From the NCBI RefSeq assembly GCF_965363235.1, contig NC_134849.1:52150122-52214121 (forward strand): DNA of 64,000 bases. Reading direction: 5' to 3'. Each line of letters opens with the position of its first letter. The first letter of the stretch is position 1. Positions 44,072-54,084 of this stretch are shown here, piece by piece. The notes beneath the pieces are model-generated. The model ran no database searches. It was not told where the DNA came from and saw nothing but the letters and a program-made list of their open reading frames with translations. Source of the DNA: Mytilus galloprovincialis (Eukaryota; Mollusca; Bivalvia; Mytilida; Mytilidae). The position numbers and the translations under genes were made by a program.

Positions 44072-47000
44072 TCAGCACATAGAAAATACGAGTTTTTGCG
44101 AAACAATGCAATGTTCTATCTTCTTTACATGTGAGCAGTTCCTTTTAAGTGTTGATGTCTTGGATCGAAAATGGCGTACGTCTTCTTTATACTCGTCGTG
44201 CAACATCGGAACATAGTCGACGGGTTCACAGAAATGCTGAAATAAAGATTAGTCAGTTACTTATAACATAGTCAAATTCTTGTGTTAAGGTATTTTATAA
44301 GTTAACGATATGTTATTATAAATAGTCTACATTATGAGCGAAGGGGCAGAGTTTATATGATTATTCTAGTTTCATTTCAGTTATCTCTAACGTAAGCTGA
44401 TACATGTTTGACACAAAGAGGTTTACAGCCAATTTCATTAAGTATGTAGCCAAAGGTAATATCTTTGGTTAGCTTGCTTGTAAGCTGAACCGTGAAGTCA
44501 TTACAAGTTCAGGTATACTACCCTCCTTTTGAAGTAGCCTAGTCCAACAGACAGATATATTGGTTATCTGCTGGACTAGTCTACTCTTAAAGGAGACTAT
44601 TTTACCTGACCCAACAATGACTTCACGGTTCAGTTAACAAGCAAGCTAACCAAAGGCATTACCTTTGGCCTCACACTCAATGAAATTGGCTGTAAATATA
44701 TCTGGTCCCAGTTGTTCAACACTGAGTTTTTTCTGCATGTAAGAATTTAAAACTTTTAAATATTTAAAGTAATATTCTGCATATAATCCAGAAAGTACAA
44801 CTTGGCCCTGGTCTAAATTCCGATAATCAATTCAAATCGAATGCAAGCAATAAACATGACTTTAAATACATGTTAAAAATTCCAAAAGCCAAGGCTATAA
44901 TAACAAGATTTATCGTCCTTCCCTCCGCCTATATCACCCTGCTCTGTTGCTCCGTAATTTTCGTATCAAGACTTCAAAACGAGACCAGGCATTATCAGCG
45001 ACGTCACAATGTGAGAGGAGAAGTTATCAGCAACGTCACAATGCGAGAGGAGACGTTATCAAGCTTGCTTTTGTCAAGCGTAAAATTGTCTTAGGGAGAA
45101 AGAAACGACCAGTAATAGAACGATAAAAAGATAATCGGGTTTTTGTTCGTATAGATATCGTAAAAAAGGTTCACATTATGGCTCGCGGCTGATATTTTAC
45201 GTAACGATATCAATGTGTAGAAAACCCAATAAGCTATACATACCTTGTGAGTCTGAAAGAAAGATTTGTATCCTCCTTCAAGAAGGTATATCTCAGGGAA
45301 ATGCAGCTGGGGATAATTTCTACCATGCATTTGTCGGTCTTTGCTTCTCAAATATCTGCACCTATTGGTAAAAATGTTTCTACTGTTATAGTTAATACAG
45401 AAGAAAATGCTAAAAGAATAATTATTTGCATATATATACTGATGGTCATCTCTGTTTTGCTTCTGTGTATTTTATTGCTTCTTGTATTTGCTTTGCTGCA
45501 TTTTTGTTGAATGAGCACAATTTTAGTTTCTTAAAAATCAAATTATAGCACGAAAAAAATATATAAAAATATGCAGCCAATGAGACACCAGAGTACAAAT
45601 GTAGTGGATGTAAGTCGTATGGCCATTTACAATGAGACAAACCCATATCGTATAGTCGGCTATAAAACAAAGTTTCATAAAATGACGTATGATTTTATTA
45701 ATTTTCCTTTGTTTCATTTGACAGTGAAATAAATAACAATTTCGATTACATCTTGTTTAAAATTATCAAATTCTCAGTAAAACTTACAATTTTGGTCCTC
45801 TTTTGGAGGAGAACTCGCAGTGAAAAATAATGATTTCATCCGTTGTATTTCCTCTTTGCAGTGTTTGTAAAAGCAGCTCATCTATATGCTCCTCGAGGTA
45901 ACAATTTTCTGCATTCTGTTTAATGAAAGTTAATAGTCTAAATATTATTGATTTCAATTATTTCATCCATGTCATACAAAAAAAAATCGTATAAACGACA
46001 ATGCAATGTATAAGTGTAAACCGATAAACGGATTCCTATAATGGTTTTCATTTTAATAGTTGATTTTTGCTCCAGAGGCAACACGAATGAACCATTGCAG
46101 AGGCGGATTTAGGGGGGGGGGGGTGGGCAGGGGGCCCGGGCCCCCTTTTTGGGAAAAAAATTGATTGCTTATATAGGGAATCATTGAAACGTGACTGGAG
46201 CGGGCCCACTCTTAGGTCAGTCAGTGGGCCCCCACTTATGAAAATTTCTGGATCCGCCACTGCATTGTATTTTATTAAATTATTCAAAGGTAACAAATCG
46301 ACATGTACAATGATGTACGTCGGTTTGCATACACCAATAAACGCCTATATATTGTTTGTATAATTAGAACTGGTTGTTGGTCGTTTAGTTGTATTTAAAA
46401 CAAAAACTATATAAAAAACATCAAGTAAAACTGCGAGCTACTGCTCACTGACGAAACCCCGGCCGAAATATTTCGGTAAATAGGAAGTTTTTGAGTAATG
46501 AATTAGAAAACGCATCACACGGTATAGCTGAATTATATAAAACCTGAAACAAAACAAAAACAGAGTTAACGTGGTCGGGAAAGTGTACATCCCAACAACA
46601 AAAAGACGCTAAGAAATAAAAGTACAGATCTGAGAGTACTCGCAGTTACTGACAGGGTAATTCACAATAAAGGTGATTTTTCAATATCAATGTGTGCTAT
46701 TCTTTTTACCGTAGAAACCAGAAATATATTGTTGTTTTACATACCTTAATGTGTCCGCCATTAAACTCGTATGGGTATCTACAATCAATGACTCTGTAAG
46801 AATTGATGCCACCATTGTATTTACCATTCAATAAGTCTTTCATCTAAAAAATGCAAACGTTTATGATGTCAGTTTAGAGCTTGTGTCAATTGAAAGAAAG
46901 TTCCGAAGAAAACAATTTGAAAGTATGTTTCACAGAAAAAATGATCTATCTATCCCTGTGTCACGTGTGTATACAGTATGATACGACGCTTCGGTGGGTA

Positions 47001-49709
47001 GTGTGGTTGTAGATAATGAAACAAGGCAATCGTCACAACTCGGCCGATTCCGTAAGGAGAGAAACGGAGCCACCCGAGGATTGCCGATTGTGAAACAAGG
47101 AGTCTAATACGTCATTTGTCGATATTCCAAATATACGATGCTGATCCAAGGACACAGTTATCGTCCTTTTTTTTTTCGTTGTCTCTCTCGTTGTCTAGTC
47201 CCTAGTGAGAACATGGATTTTTAATTTGAAACACTTTCCAAATTTATTTTTTAATATTTAATGGATGGAATATTTAGTAGGGGGATGAAATTAGATGTTA
47301 AAAAAATTGGGTGCTGAATCTTTATGTTAAGTAGTGATTAGGTCCAGTTCAAAAAGGTCAAATTTTATTACGCCTGCAGTTTTCAAACTGAATTTTAGAC
47401 CCCCTTAGCACAGAATTGTCAATATTTTGAGTTAGAGCTGGTAGAAGTTTCTATAGTACACTACACTGTAAAAATCTTTTTGAGATAGAGCAGGTGCGAT
47501 TTTTTTTAATTTGAATTTATTGTCTAAAAGAAATGCACTACGAAATAACTGTGTTCTCGGGCCTGCTGTCTCTGTCAACGGCTGAATTGTATTGAATACC
47601 ATATATTTTCACTGGCAACCAATTTTTATATACATGTTAACGTACATATGATTCATTATCATTCTTTCTTCGTATATCTATTTAAAAAAAGTAGAGGCCA
47701 GGCTGCATCAATTTCAATAGTATTACTAATCAGTTCGATAAATAAGTAAAAACATGAGATTGTCTGCCTGAAAGCGGACAGCCCGACTCCTGATTTAAAC
47801 TCAGAAAAAAATAGTTTTGATGTTGAGCCATTGGCCCACCAAACTAATAACAGACAGAAGAAAACATTTGTTCATGAAGCAACTTTCAACGAAAGAAATT
47901 TAGTAACTATTGTAATCACTAGCCAGCCAACACTGAGGTTGTGAGTTCGAACCCCGCTCGTTCAGGTGCACAAAGTGGCGTTAAAACACCAACAATCAAA
48001 TCAAATTCAACGAAACTTACTGTATCAGCTGTAATAGATTTCAAATCTCTGTGTTGACCAGCAACAGTCGGAAGACAATAAGGACGACTTCCATCCGCTA
48101 TATACGTTTCTTCAGACAGTAAGTCGTCATCTGACTCTAATGGTGTATCCTAATAAATAGAAAAACAATAGTTACAGTTAACACAAGTCTCACGTTTTAA
48201 AACACCATTGAAAGATTTTGCTACCCGATTCAATGATATAATTGATAGAGTTGCTATTGTCTGCATGGTTCCCCATGATCATACAGAACATAACTCTTTC
48301 AGTTATGGGCCATTATTATCTCGTATGGTGACCGTAAAAACGAGTATCCAATTATACAATCACATGAGTCTAGTTGTGTCAATCAGATTTGGAACATTGA
48401 TAGGTATTTTTAAACCAGTTGTACTAAATTCAAATTTTACAGATTCATTGGTCATCTTCTTGTGAAATAAGGTTAACTTTGTAAATTTATTTTTGATTTT
48501 GAAATTATCATTAAAGATTAAACTGTTGCACACTGCGTTACTTTGCTATAAGAAGAATGTCAAGTGCTAACCAAACCCCGCGGGAATCTTTGCTCACCTG
48601 GCACTGCCGCAAAGAGGAGGCTGGGCAAGGATGACAGCAAACTTTGAAACAGCGGTTATGTCCTCTTTACTACGCTACGTTGATAGTTTAGCGAAGCAAT
48701 AACACCACTGTTTCGGAGTTTGAGATGACAGGCCATAGGAATGCCAATCGTAAAACAATAAATGGAAATCTCGACTTACTCCAAAAGACAAATATCTTTT
48801 TAATGATCTACTATGTTTCGAATCCTTTCGTCTCTTCTTGCATTCTTTTAATGGACTTGACGTCGACTTGCGTTTTAATCCCGTATTTTCAGCACTGTTA
48901 TATTTTGCCTGCAAATAGATTCATTTTAATGTAATTAGAAGCATATCTATAGCATTTAAGTTATAGGTCTTAGGATTTTAAACTTTTATTTAAATTTCTG
49001 ATTTTATTGTTTTTAAAATTAAAAGAAAGAAAAATTGTATATAACTCCAACACAGATAGATACGTCATGCCTTTGAGTTTAAAAACATTTTCCTTTAGTA
49101 TTACTGTTTTAATTTATTTGTATATCAGATCCCATTATTATAGCTTTGAATAATTATCACGTGTTATGTATGTGTATACTTGTGTACAGAGAATTAGGTA
49201 TAATGAACTATGTATGTATATTTCTTTCTATCTTGTTCACCATTGTAAATTATTATTTGTATCATTTGTCTGCCTCTTGTTACAGTGTAAACTGTCTAGA
49301 GTGTTAATAAAAGATGAAGTTGTAAGATAAATAATGGTTTTATAAAGCCAATACATTATATCTATTATAAAAAGTACAAAACAACATCATAAGAAAGGAT
49401 CAATACCCAGCATATACTTATATACAAATAAATTAAAACAGTAATACTAAAGGAAAATTTTTTTAAACTCAAAGGCATAGTCATGTTTTACAAACTAATT
49501 AAATATGAACAAATAATTACAGTATAAAAATTCGAAAAAAATTCAGTTAAAAGTACAGTAAAAATCGAATAGAAAGACTTGAAGAACAGACCAAATGAAC
49601 ACGATGTAGGAAAGAATAAATCACTTACCTTTATAATGCTTGCACTTTCTTGATCTAGACAACTAGATCCTCCGCTTATCGTAAGAGAACTAAAATCGGC
49701 CGACCACAT
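44072..49709 (-). CDS. CDC25-like: CDC25-type dual-specificity (M-phase inducer) phosphatase
   Basis: Seven coding exons (49709-49629, 48908-48780, 48149-48021, 46843-46745, 45915-45788, 45361-45244, 44236-44072), all with GT..AG introns and matching phases, give 282 residues. The family removes inhibitory phosphates from cyclin-dependent kinases in the nucleus. Exon 2 holds a bipartite basic cluster ([17 protein letters not shown], residues 39-55). Exon 3 has [19 protein letters not shown]. Exon 4 has the rhodanese-fold signature [18 protein letters not shown]. Exon 5 has the active site [10 protein letters not shown] (Cys179, Arg185). Exon 6 has [20 protein letters not shown] and exon 7 [18 protein letters not shown]. 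All key residues are present. The roughly 110-residue N-terminal region is much shorter than the usual several hundred. The first ATG lies 10 bases inside an exon with a good acceptor, so a 5' UTR exon is expected upstream. Confidence 0.92.
44422..44697. repeat. 276-bp foldback element in the last CDC25 intron
   Basis: Two arms of about 130 bases are inverted copies at roughly 80 percent identity. Paired blocks include TTTACAGCCAATTTCATT, TTTGGTTAGCTTGCTTG, CTGAACCGTGAAGTCATT and CTAGTCCAACAGA (CTAGTCCAGCAGA). It would form a long intronic hairpin in the pre-mRNA. Confidence 0.8.
44890..45238 (+). repeat. Repeat family E at the splice donor of CDC25 exon 6
   Basis: Second copy of the repeat at 6950-7345, with ATCGTCCTTCCCTCCGCC, GAGACCAGGCATTATCAGCG, GACGTCAC at 45000-45007 and GTAGAAAACCCAATAAGC. 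Its end lies only about six bases from the exon-intron border at 45244/45243, so nearly the whole 5' half of this intron is repeat. Confidence 0.65.
45565..45670 (+). repeat. Decayed family A fragment in a CDC25 intron
   Basis: CAGCCAATGAGACACCAGAG and CCATATCGTATAGTCGGCTA keep family A blocks. Confidence 0.45.
46098..46260 (+). mobile_element. Family B element (variant interior) in a CDC25 intron
   Basis: Ends GAGGCGGATTTAGGGGGG and TCTGGATCCGCCACTG. The interior TTGATTGCTTATATAGGGAA-TCATTGAA matches the element at 62031 (inverted) and differs from the CATTGATC-type copies, so there are at least two subfamilies. Confidence 0.65.
46425..46570 (+). repeat. Repeat family F, 5' part
   Basis: AAACTGCGAGCTACTGCTCA-CTGACGAAACCCC then CGCATCACACGGTATAGCTG matches 53427-53590, with the 3' half missing. 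Confidence 0.65.
46900..47900. other. CDC25 intron sequence with unclassified repeat
   Basis: The block AGGTCCAGTTCAAAAAGGTC ... TTAGACCCCCTTAGCAC (about 47340-47410) looks like a known interspersed type. No cassette exon was recognised. Confidence 0.35.
47915..48012 (+). mobile_element. tRNA-like SINE, deleted copy in a CDC25 intron
   Basis: CAACACTGAGGTTGTGAGTT-CGAACCCCGCTCG (B box) is joined to GTGGCGTTAAAACACCAAC, the 3' end seen at 12500. The body between is missing. It ends 9 bases from the donor of coding exon 3 (48021). Confidence 0.65.
49066..49482. mobile_element. 417-bp element with 60-bp inverted ends in the first CDC25 intron
   Basis: TATGCCTTTGAGTTTAAAAA ... CAGTAATACTAAAGG-type arms of about 60 bases occur in opposite orientation at 49068-49126 and 49420-49480 at over 90 percent identity. 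The interior is AT-rich, contains TTAATAAAAGATGAAG and lacks frames. It fits a MITE or hairpin insertion. Confidence 0.75.
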
Positions 49710-49739
49710 TTTTTCTGAACTGAAAAATCTGAATAAGGA

Positions 49740-50630
49740 GAAATGGTAAAAAATTAGATTTAAAGAAAAAGTTAATGTAATTGAATGATTCCGAACGTTT
49801 ATATTATGATAGTATAATTATTCTTGGAAAATTAATTCAAAAAAACTAAATTCAATGTACTCACAACTTAGATTATTGTTGAATGATGCTAAAACTTATT
49901 TTTTATGAAACTTTATACACATTTATGTTAATTCTGATTATTGACATAAATCTTAACACAATTCAGTACCTATCTTTTGGCTAAAATAAAACATATATTT
50001 TACAATATTGACATGTTAATTAATTTATCTGGTGACCAATCAAACATTAACCATCTGAACAATGTCATTTTCTATTGATGAGGTTCTCTGATAGTGTCAA
50101 ATTTAAAACTATATCAGATTAAAATTAAGTGTGAAATTTAATATTTGATGTCAAAACACATATATGACAAGTAATTTGATTTCAATATTCTCACTTTCAA
50201 TTCAATTTCAATTTCAGGTACATTTAATTGCATGGACTCGTTTAATTCATGTTCTTGATTTTAACAACTCTGCAAATGGTTACTCAAATTATTCAAAATT
50301 AAATAATTACATGCATTATTTTACAATTAGAAAGCTAAGGAAATATAACAAAACTTATACAAAGTTTAACATTAATATTTTTTTTTTTTTATGTATTCGT
50401 GTATAATATTATGTTTTGTAATATTACAATGTAATGGTTAGAAGTAATTAACTATTCGTATTAGATACATCATAAATATAAATATAAAATTAAATCAATG
50501 AAAAAATAAAAACTATAAAACAATTTCTTACTAAAATATAAATGAAAAATAATGAAAATAAAGATTAAATATTAACAAACAAATTGGCTAAATTATGATA
50601 TGAAATTTGTGAAACCGTTGTATAAAATTA
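49740..50630. other. AT-rich putative first intron of the CDC25-like gene
   Basis: No feature except homopolymer tracts. Confidence 0.4.
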
Positions 50631-50639
50631 TTCTAAATT

Positions 50640-50728
50640 AATATCTGGCGACCATATGAAAGCCATTGGCCCACACGGGCGTAAAGTGCTTTATTTAATA
50701 AAGTATAAAGTATAATAATAAAAAAAAT
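50640..50728 (+). repeat. Retroposon-type 3' end
   Basis: GGCCCACACGGGCGTAAAGT-GCTTTATTTAATAAAGT is followed by TATAAAGTATAATAATAA, a simple-sequence tail as seen at LINE or SINE 3' ends. Confidence 0.4.
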
Positions 50729-51171
50729 GTTGATAATTTAAATACCTTAATGCATGTAACTGTTCTTCAAAACATGTCAATGAACATAAATGACAGAATT
50801 ATTTCTTAGTTTTAATTTTTATACATGTTTTACTTTAAAAGGTGTTGAAAGATTATATTTCTGCCAGATGGCAAAACGATTGATTTGTTAATATATACCC
50901 AAGCTGAACAGTTGTACCTAAAACAACAAGCCTTTGAAAACCGCATTAACCATGTTTATCTTTGCAGTTTTCTGGGCGTGGGTGATATGAACCTGTTACT
51001 TTTTGTTTTCATAAACCCAAGCTGAAAACTTCACAGCTGTCTATTAGACATCCCTTGATTATATACACACAAAAATACCAGAAAACAAATATGCAATACA
51101 TCAACACACAAGAACCACTGGAATACAGGCTTCTTTCGTCAATATCACTGTACTAGTGTAGTTACATATTT

Positions 51172-51308
51172 TTAGGGGCCAGCTGAAGGACGAGTGCGGG
51201 AATTCTCGCTACATTGAAGACGCATTGGTGACCTTTGGCTGTTGTCTACTCTATGGTCGGGTTGTTGTCGCTTTGACACATTCCATATTTCCTTTCTCAA
51301 TTTTATTC
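51172..51308 (-). repeat. Repeat family C, inverted copy
   Basis: AGGGGCCAGCTGAAGGACGA ... CTATGGTCGGGTTGTTGTCG ... TTTCCTTTCTCAATTTTATTC. Confidence 0.75.
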
Positions 51309-51884
51309 TGACTTGGGACAGAGCATTAAAGAATAATGTACATATAATACGGACTGAATGTGCAGATGAGTTCAACAATCATACACAAATAAATGTATCC
51401 CCGGTATATATTCGGCACAACTACTTGCTCCTATGGTAGAAATTTAAATAATGTACAACTACAAGGGTTTGTTACTACAGAGACATTCAGTTATCGCGCT
51501 TTGTATGCACAATAACAAGTTGAACGTCGTGAACCTGAGATACAAGGTTTATCCATCCACGTAATATATTTTGTAATTAAACTTTCATCTACACAGAAGT
51601 AGAATACTGTAAAAGTTGATATCTTATCTACACACAGACAAACGCCCTCATCGTATAACTTTTAAATACATTGCCTCGCGTTAAGCATAGTTTTGAATAC
51701 TTCCATTTCATATATTATGTTTTCAGATTGCTCCGTCAAGCCCATGTAGCTTTAGAAATTTGTTTTATACATTCATGACTGCACATGCTCTTCAAAGCAA
51801 CGATAGCACAAAACATACACATTTTTGATTAGAAACAAACGAAGATCTTGAAACTATTGAAATTTATACATGTAAATCACATAC

Positions 51885-52010
51885 CTTTCAACTCGTTTTT
51901 CGTTAAAATTGAATTGAAAAGTTCGAGGGAAAAACTTTGTTAGAAAAACACTACAATAATATCCGGACATATGGGCAGTGCGGATGTGAAAATACGGACT
52001 GTCGAACAAA
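51885..52010 (-). other. Putative 5'-UTR exon of the CDC25-like gene
   Basis: On the minus strand TTTTAACGAAAAACGAGTTG-AAAG runs into a GTATGTG donor at 51885, and the next strong acceptor downstream is that of the first coding exon (49719). The segment has no long frame, as expected of a 5' UTR. The upstream limit is a guess. Confidence 0.35.
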
Positions 52011-52019
52011 AAAATGGCC

Positions 52020-52870
52020 TATAAAACATGATAAAAACAATCTTTATGTTCACACATACCCACTTGAAAGGCTGTATTCTTCAGCTATTTAAACGGCTGT
52101 ATTATACTTCAGCTATTTAAAAATCAACATTATTGTAAAATTCTTTCATGTTTAAAAAATCCACCATGGCCAAAATGCGAAACTATTTTGACATTACACA
52201 AGTTGTATAGAGAAATCATAATTTGCGCTACCCCTAGCATCGAGCACTCGATTTTCTCTTTTTACCCATTTTTTGGATTTTTTTCTTGAGTCACATAATG
52301 GAAGGACAGAAACGAAAATTAAGGAACAAATAGATTGATATGTTCCGTGGTATTTCCAAATAAAATTAAATCGGGAGTTATGCATTTTTAGATCCAACTA
52401 AATAGACACCCTTGTCGTCGACTTGATATCTAATTGTTATACTTATTTATGTTATAGATAAATTGAAACCTTATGCCACTTGGTGTTTTTATGATAAAAT
52501 ACTTCGTAATTTAGACGAAAACTGTCACTTTTTTTTCTATTAACTTTTAGAATATTTGTTACTATAGTAAACATTACAGTAAGCATTTATCGCCTTCTCT
52601 AACAAAGAGATTTGATTCTTTTGTTCTATTTCAACTGGGTTTCCACCTGATACATTGTATCTCCCAGTTGATACGATATTCCAGGACTTGTTTTTCCTAC
52701 CATGATTTCCTTGATAGAGGGTTACTGCCTACAAGAAAACTATGACTAGAGGTGTAATACCATAATTGATTTGTTATTTACACTTTAAAAAGAAATGTGC
52801 ATGATTTGGTGGTATTACACATAAAGTTCCAAGTGGTTAAGTTTAAATCATCCTGCCCATCGTATATTTT
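52020..52870. other. Unannotated DNA
   Basis: An open frame on the minus strand (52194-52397) has no supporting feature. A repeated GCTGTATT..TTCAGCTATTTAAA block lies at 52070-52120. Confidence 0.35.
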
Positions 52871-52879
52871 TCAGACGCT

Positions 52880-53225
52880 ATCATTAATTGGTTGGCCGTA
52901 ATGGAATATCCGTTTCATTGATGGTCGCAGATACTTTCCAAATGTCATAAATACAATGCCGTCCCCTTTTCCCCGAATGTGACCTACCGAATTAAACTTA
53001 TTAAAGCGTTTGTACTACCATGAGCAATAAGACGGGTGCCATTTGTGGAACAGGATCTGCTTACTCTTAGTTTTCTATGTTGTGTCTTGTGTACAGCTGT
53101 TTGTCTGTTTGTCTTTCTCATTTTTAGTCACGTCGTTGTCAGTTCATCATCGGCTAATGAGATGGAATATCCCTTTGATATCTTTCTCCTCTCTTTTAAA
53201 TCATTGCTGACCCAAAATTCCGAAA
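52880..53225 (+). repeat. Repeat family D, longest copy
   Basis: Block order ACAATGCCGTCCCCTTTTCC, GGTGCCATTTGTGGAACAGG, TTGTTTGTCTGTTTGTC-type core, CGTCGTTGTCAGTTCATC, then ATGGAATATCCCTTTGATAT and CTTTCTCC. The 77-codon plus-strand frame here is carried by the repeat. Confidence 0.65.
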
Positions 53226-53426
53226 GGTTTTGCCAAATACAGCCGGGGTATAAAATCCTTTGTATTTAGAAAATTGTAAGTTTTGCAGACAGTTTCTTTA
53301 TCATTATTACCACATCAATGATAATTCATTGTCAAACAAGTGACACATATTTTGCTTTATAAGGATGAGATGTGCCTTTTCTACAGAGAAAATGGACACA
53401 AAACGTAAATCAAACAATGAAAACAA

Positions 53427-53907
53427 GTGAAACTGCGAGCTACTGCTCACTGATGATACCCCCGCCGCAAGTGGATAATATTAATAGTGTAAAAATATGC
53501 AAGTGTTCGGTAAACAGGAAGTTGTCGAGTGATAAATCTGAAAACGCATCACACGGTATAGCTGACTTATATAAATCCTGAAACCAAATTTCAGAAATCC
53601 TTGTATTGTAGTTCCTGAGAAAAATGTGACGAAAATTTTCAACTTGGCTATCATGTGTAAAATCATACAAGTGTTCGGTAAACAGGAAGTTGTCAAGTGA
53701 TCAATCTGAAAACGCACCACACGGTATAGCTGACTTAGATAAACCCTGAAACCAAATTTCAGAAATCCTTGTATTGTAGTTCCTGAGAAAAATGCGACGA
53801 AAAATATTCATGGGACGGACGGACTGACTGACGGACTGACGGACTGACGGAAGGACAGACAGGGGTAAAACAGTATACCCCCCCTTTTTTTTAAAGCGGG
53901 GGTATAA
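53427..53907 (+). mobile_element. Repeat family F, full copy with an internal duplication
   Basis: Begins GTGAAACTGCGAGCTACTGC-TCACTGATGATACCCCCGC and ends AAAGCGGGGGTATAA, so ATACCCCCGC and GCGGGGGTAT are inverted ends. A 168-base direct repeat starts at 53500 and 53668 (CAAGTGTTCGGTAAACAGGA). Near the 3' end lies a GGACGGACTGAC microsatellite (53815-53855). No coding potential. Confidence 0.7.
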
Positions 53908-54065
53908 TTACCTTTGATATTTAACCCTTCGAAATAGCATTATCAGTATGGACATCTTAACTTAAATGAAATAAGCAAACGAAGTAAGAATTTATTAAAA
54001 AAATGTGTTGTGGTGAGTATTGTCTACCCATTGCTGTCCAGTCCGAGAAACAAATACAATGAATA

Positions 54066-54071
54066 TTTATT
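54066..54071 (-). terminator. Proximal poly(A) signal of the Cvsi-like gene
   Basis: AATAAA in minus sense, 14 bases after the stop codon. A second AATAAA lies at 53991-53996. Confidence 0.45.
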
Positions 54072-54084
54072 GTGGTCAGTTTTG

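Noticed and set aside
48208-48465. 85-codon plus-strand frame inside the CDC25 gene
   Set aside because: No ATG at its start, intronic position on the opposite strand, no domain features.
48576-48720. Possible extra CDC25 exon near CTTGCCCAG..GTGAGC
   Set aside because: Only 23 bases lie between acceptor and donor. Including them would shift the frame between exons 2 and 3, which already join in phase.
53036-53269. 77-codon frame with a hydrophobic N-terminus
   Set aside because: It is part of repeat family D. The same hydrophobic frame recurs near 54658 and, inverted, near 910.
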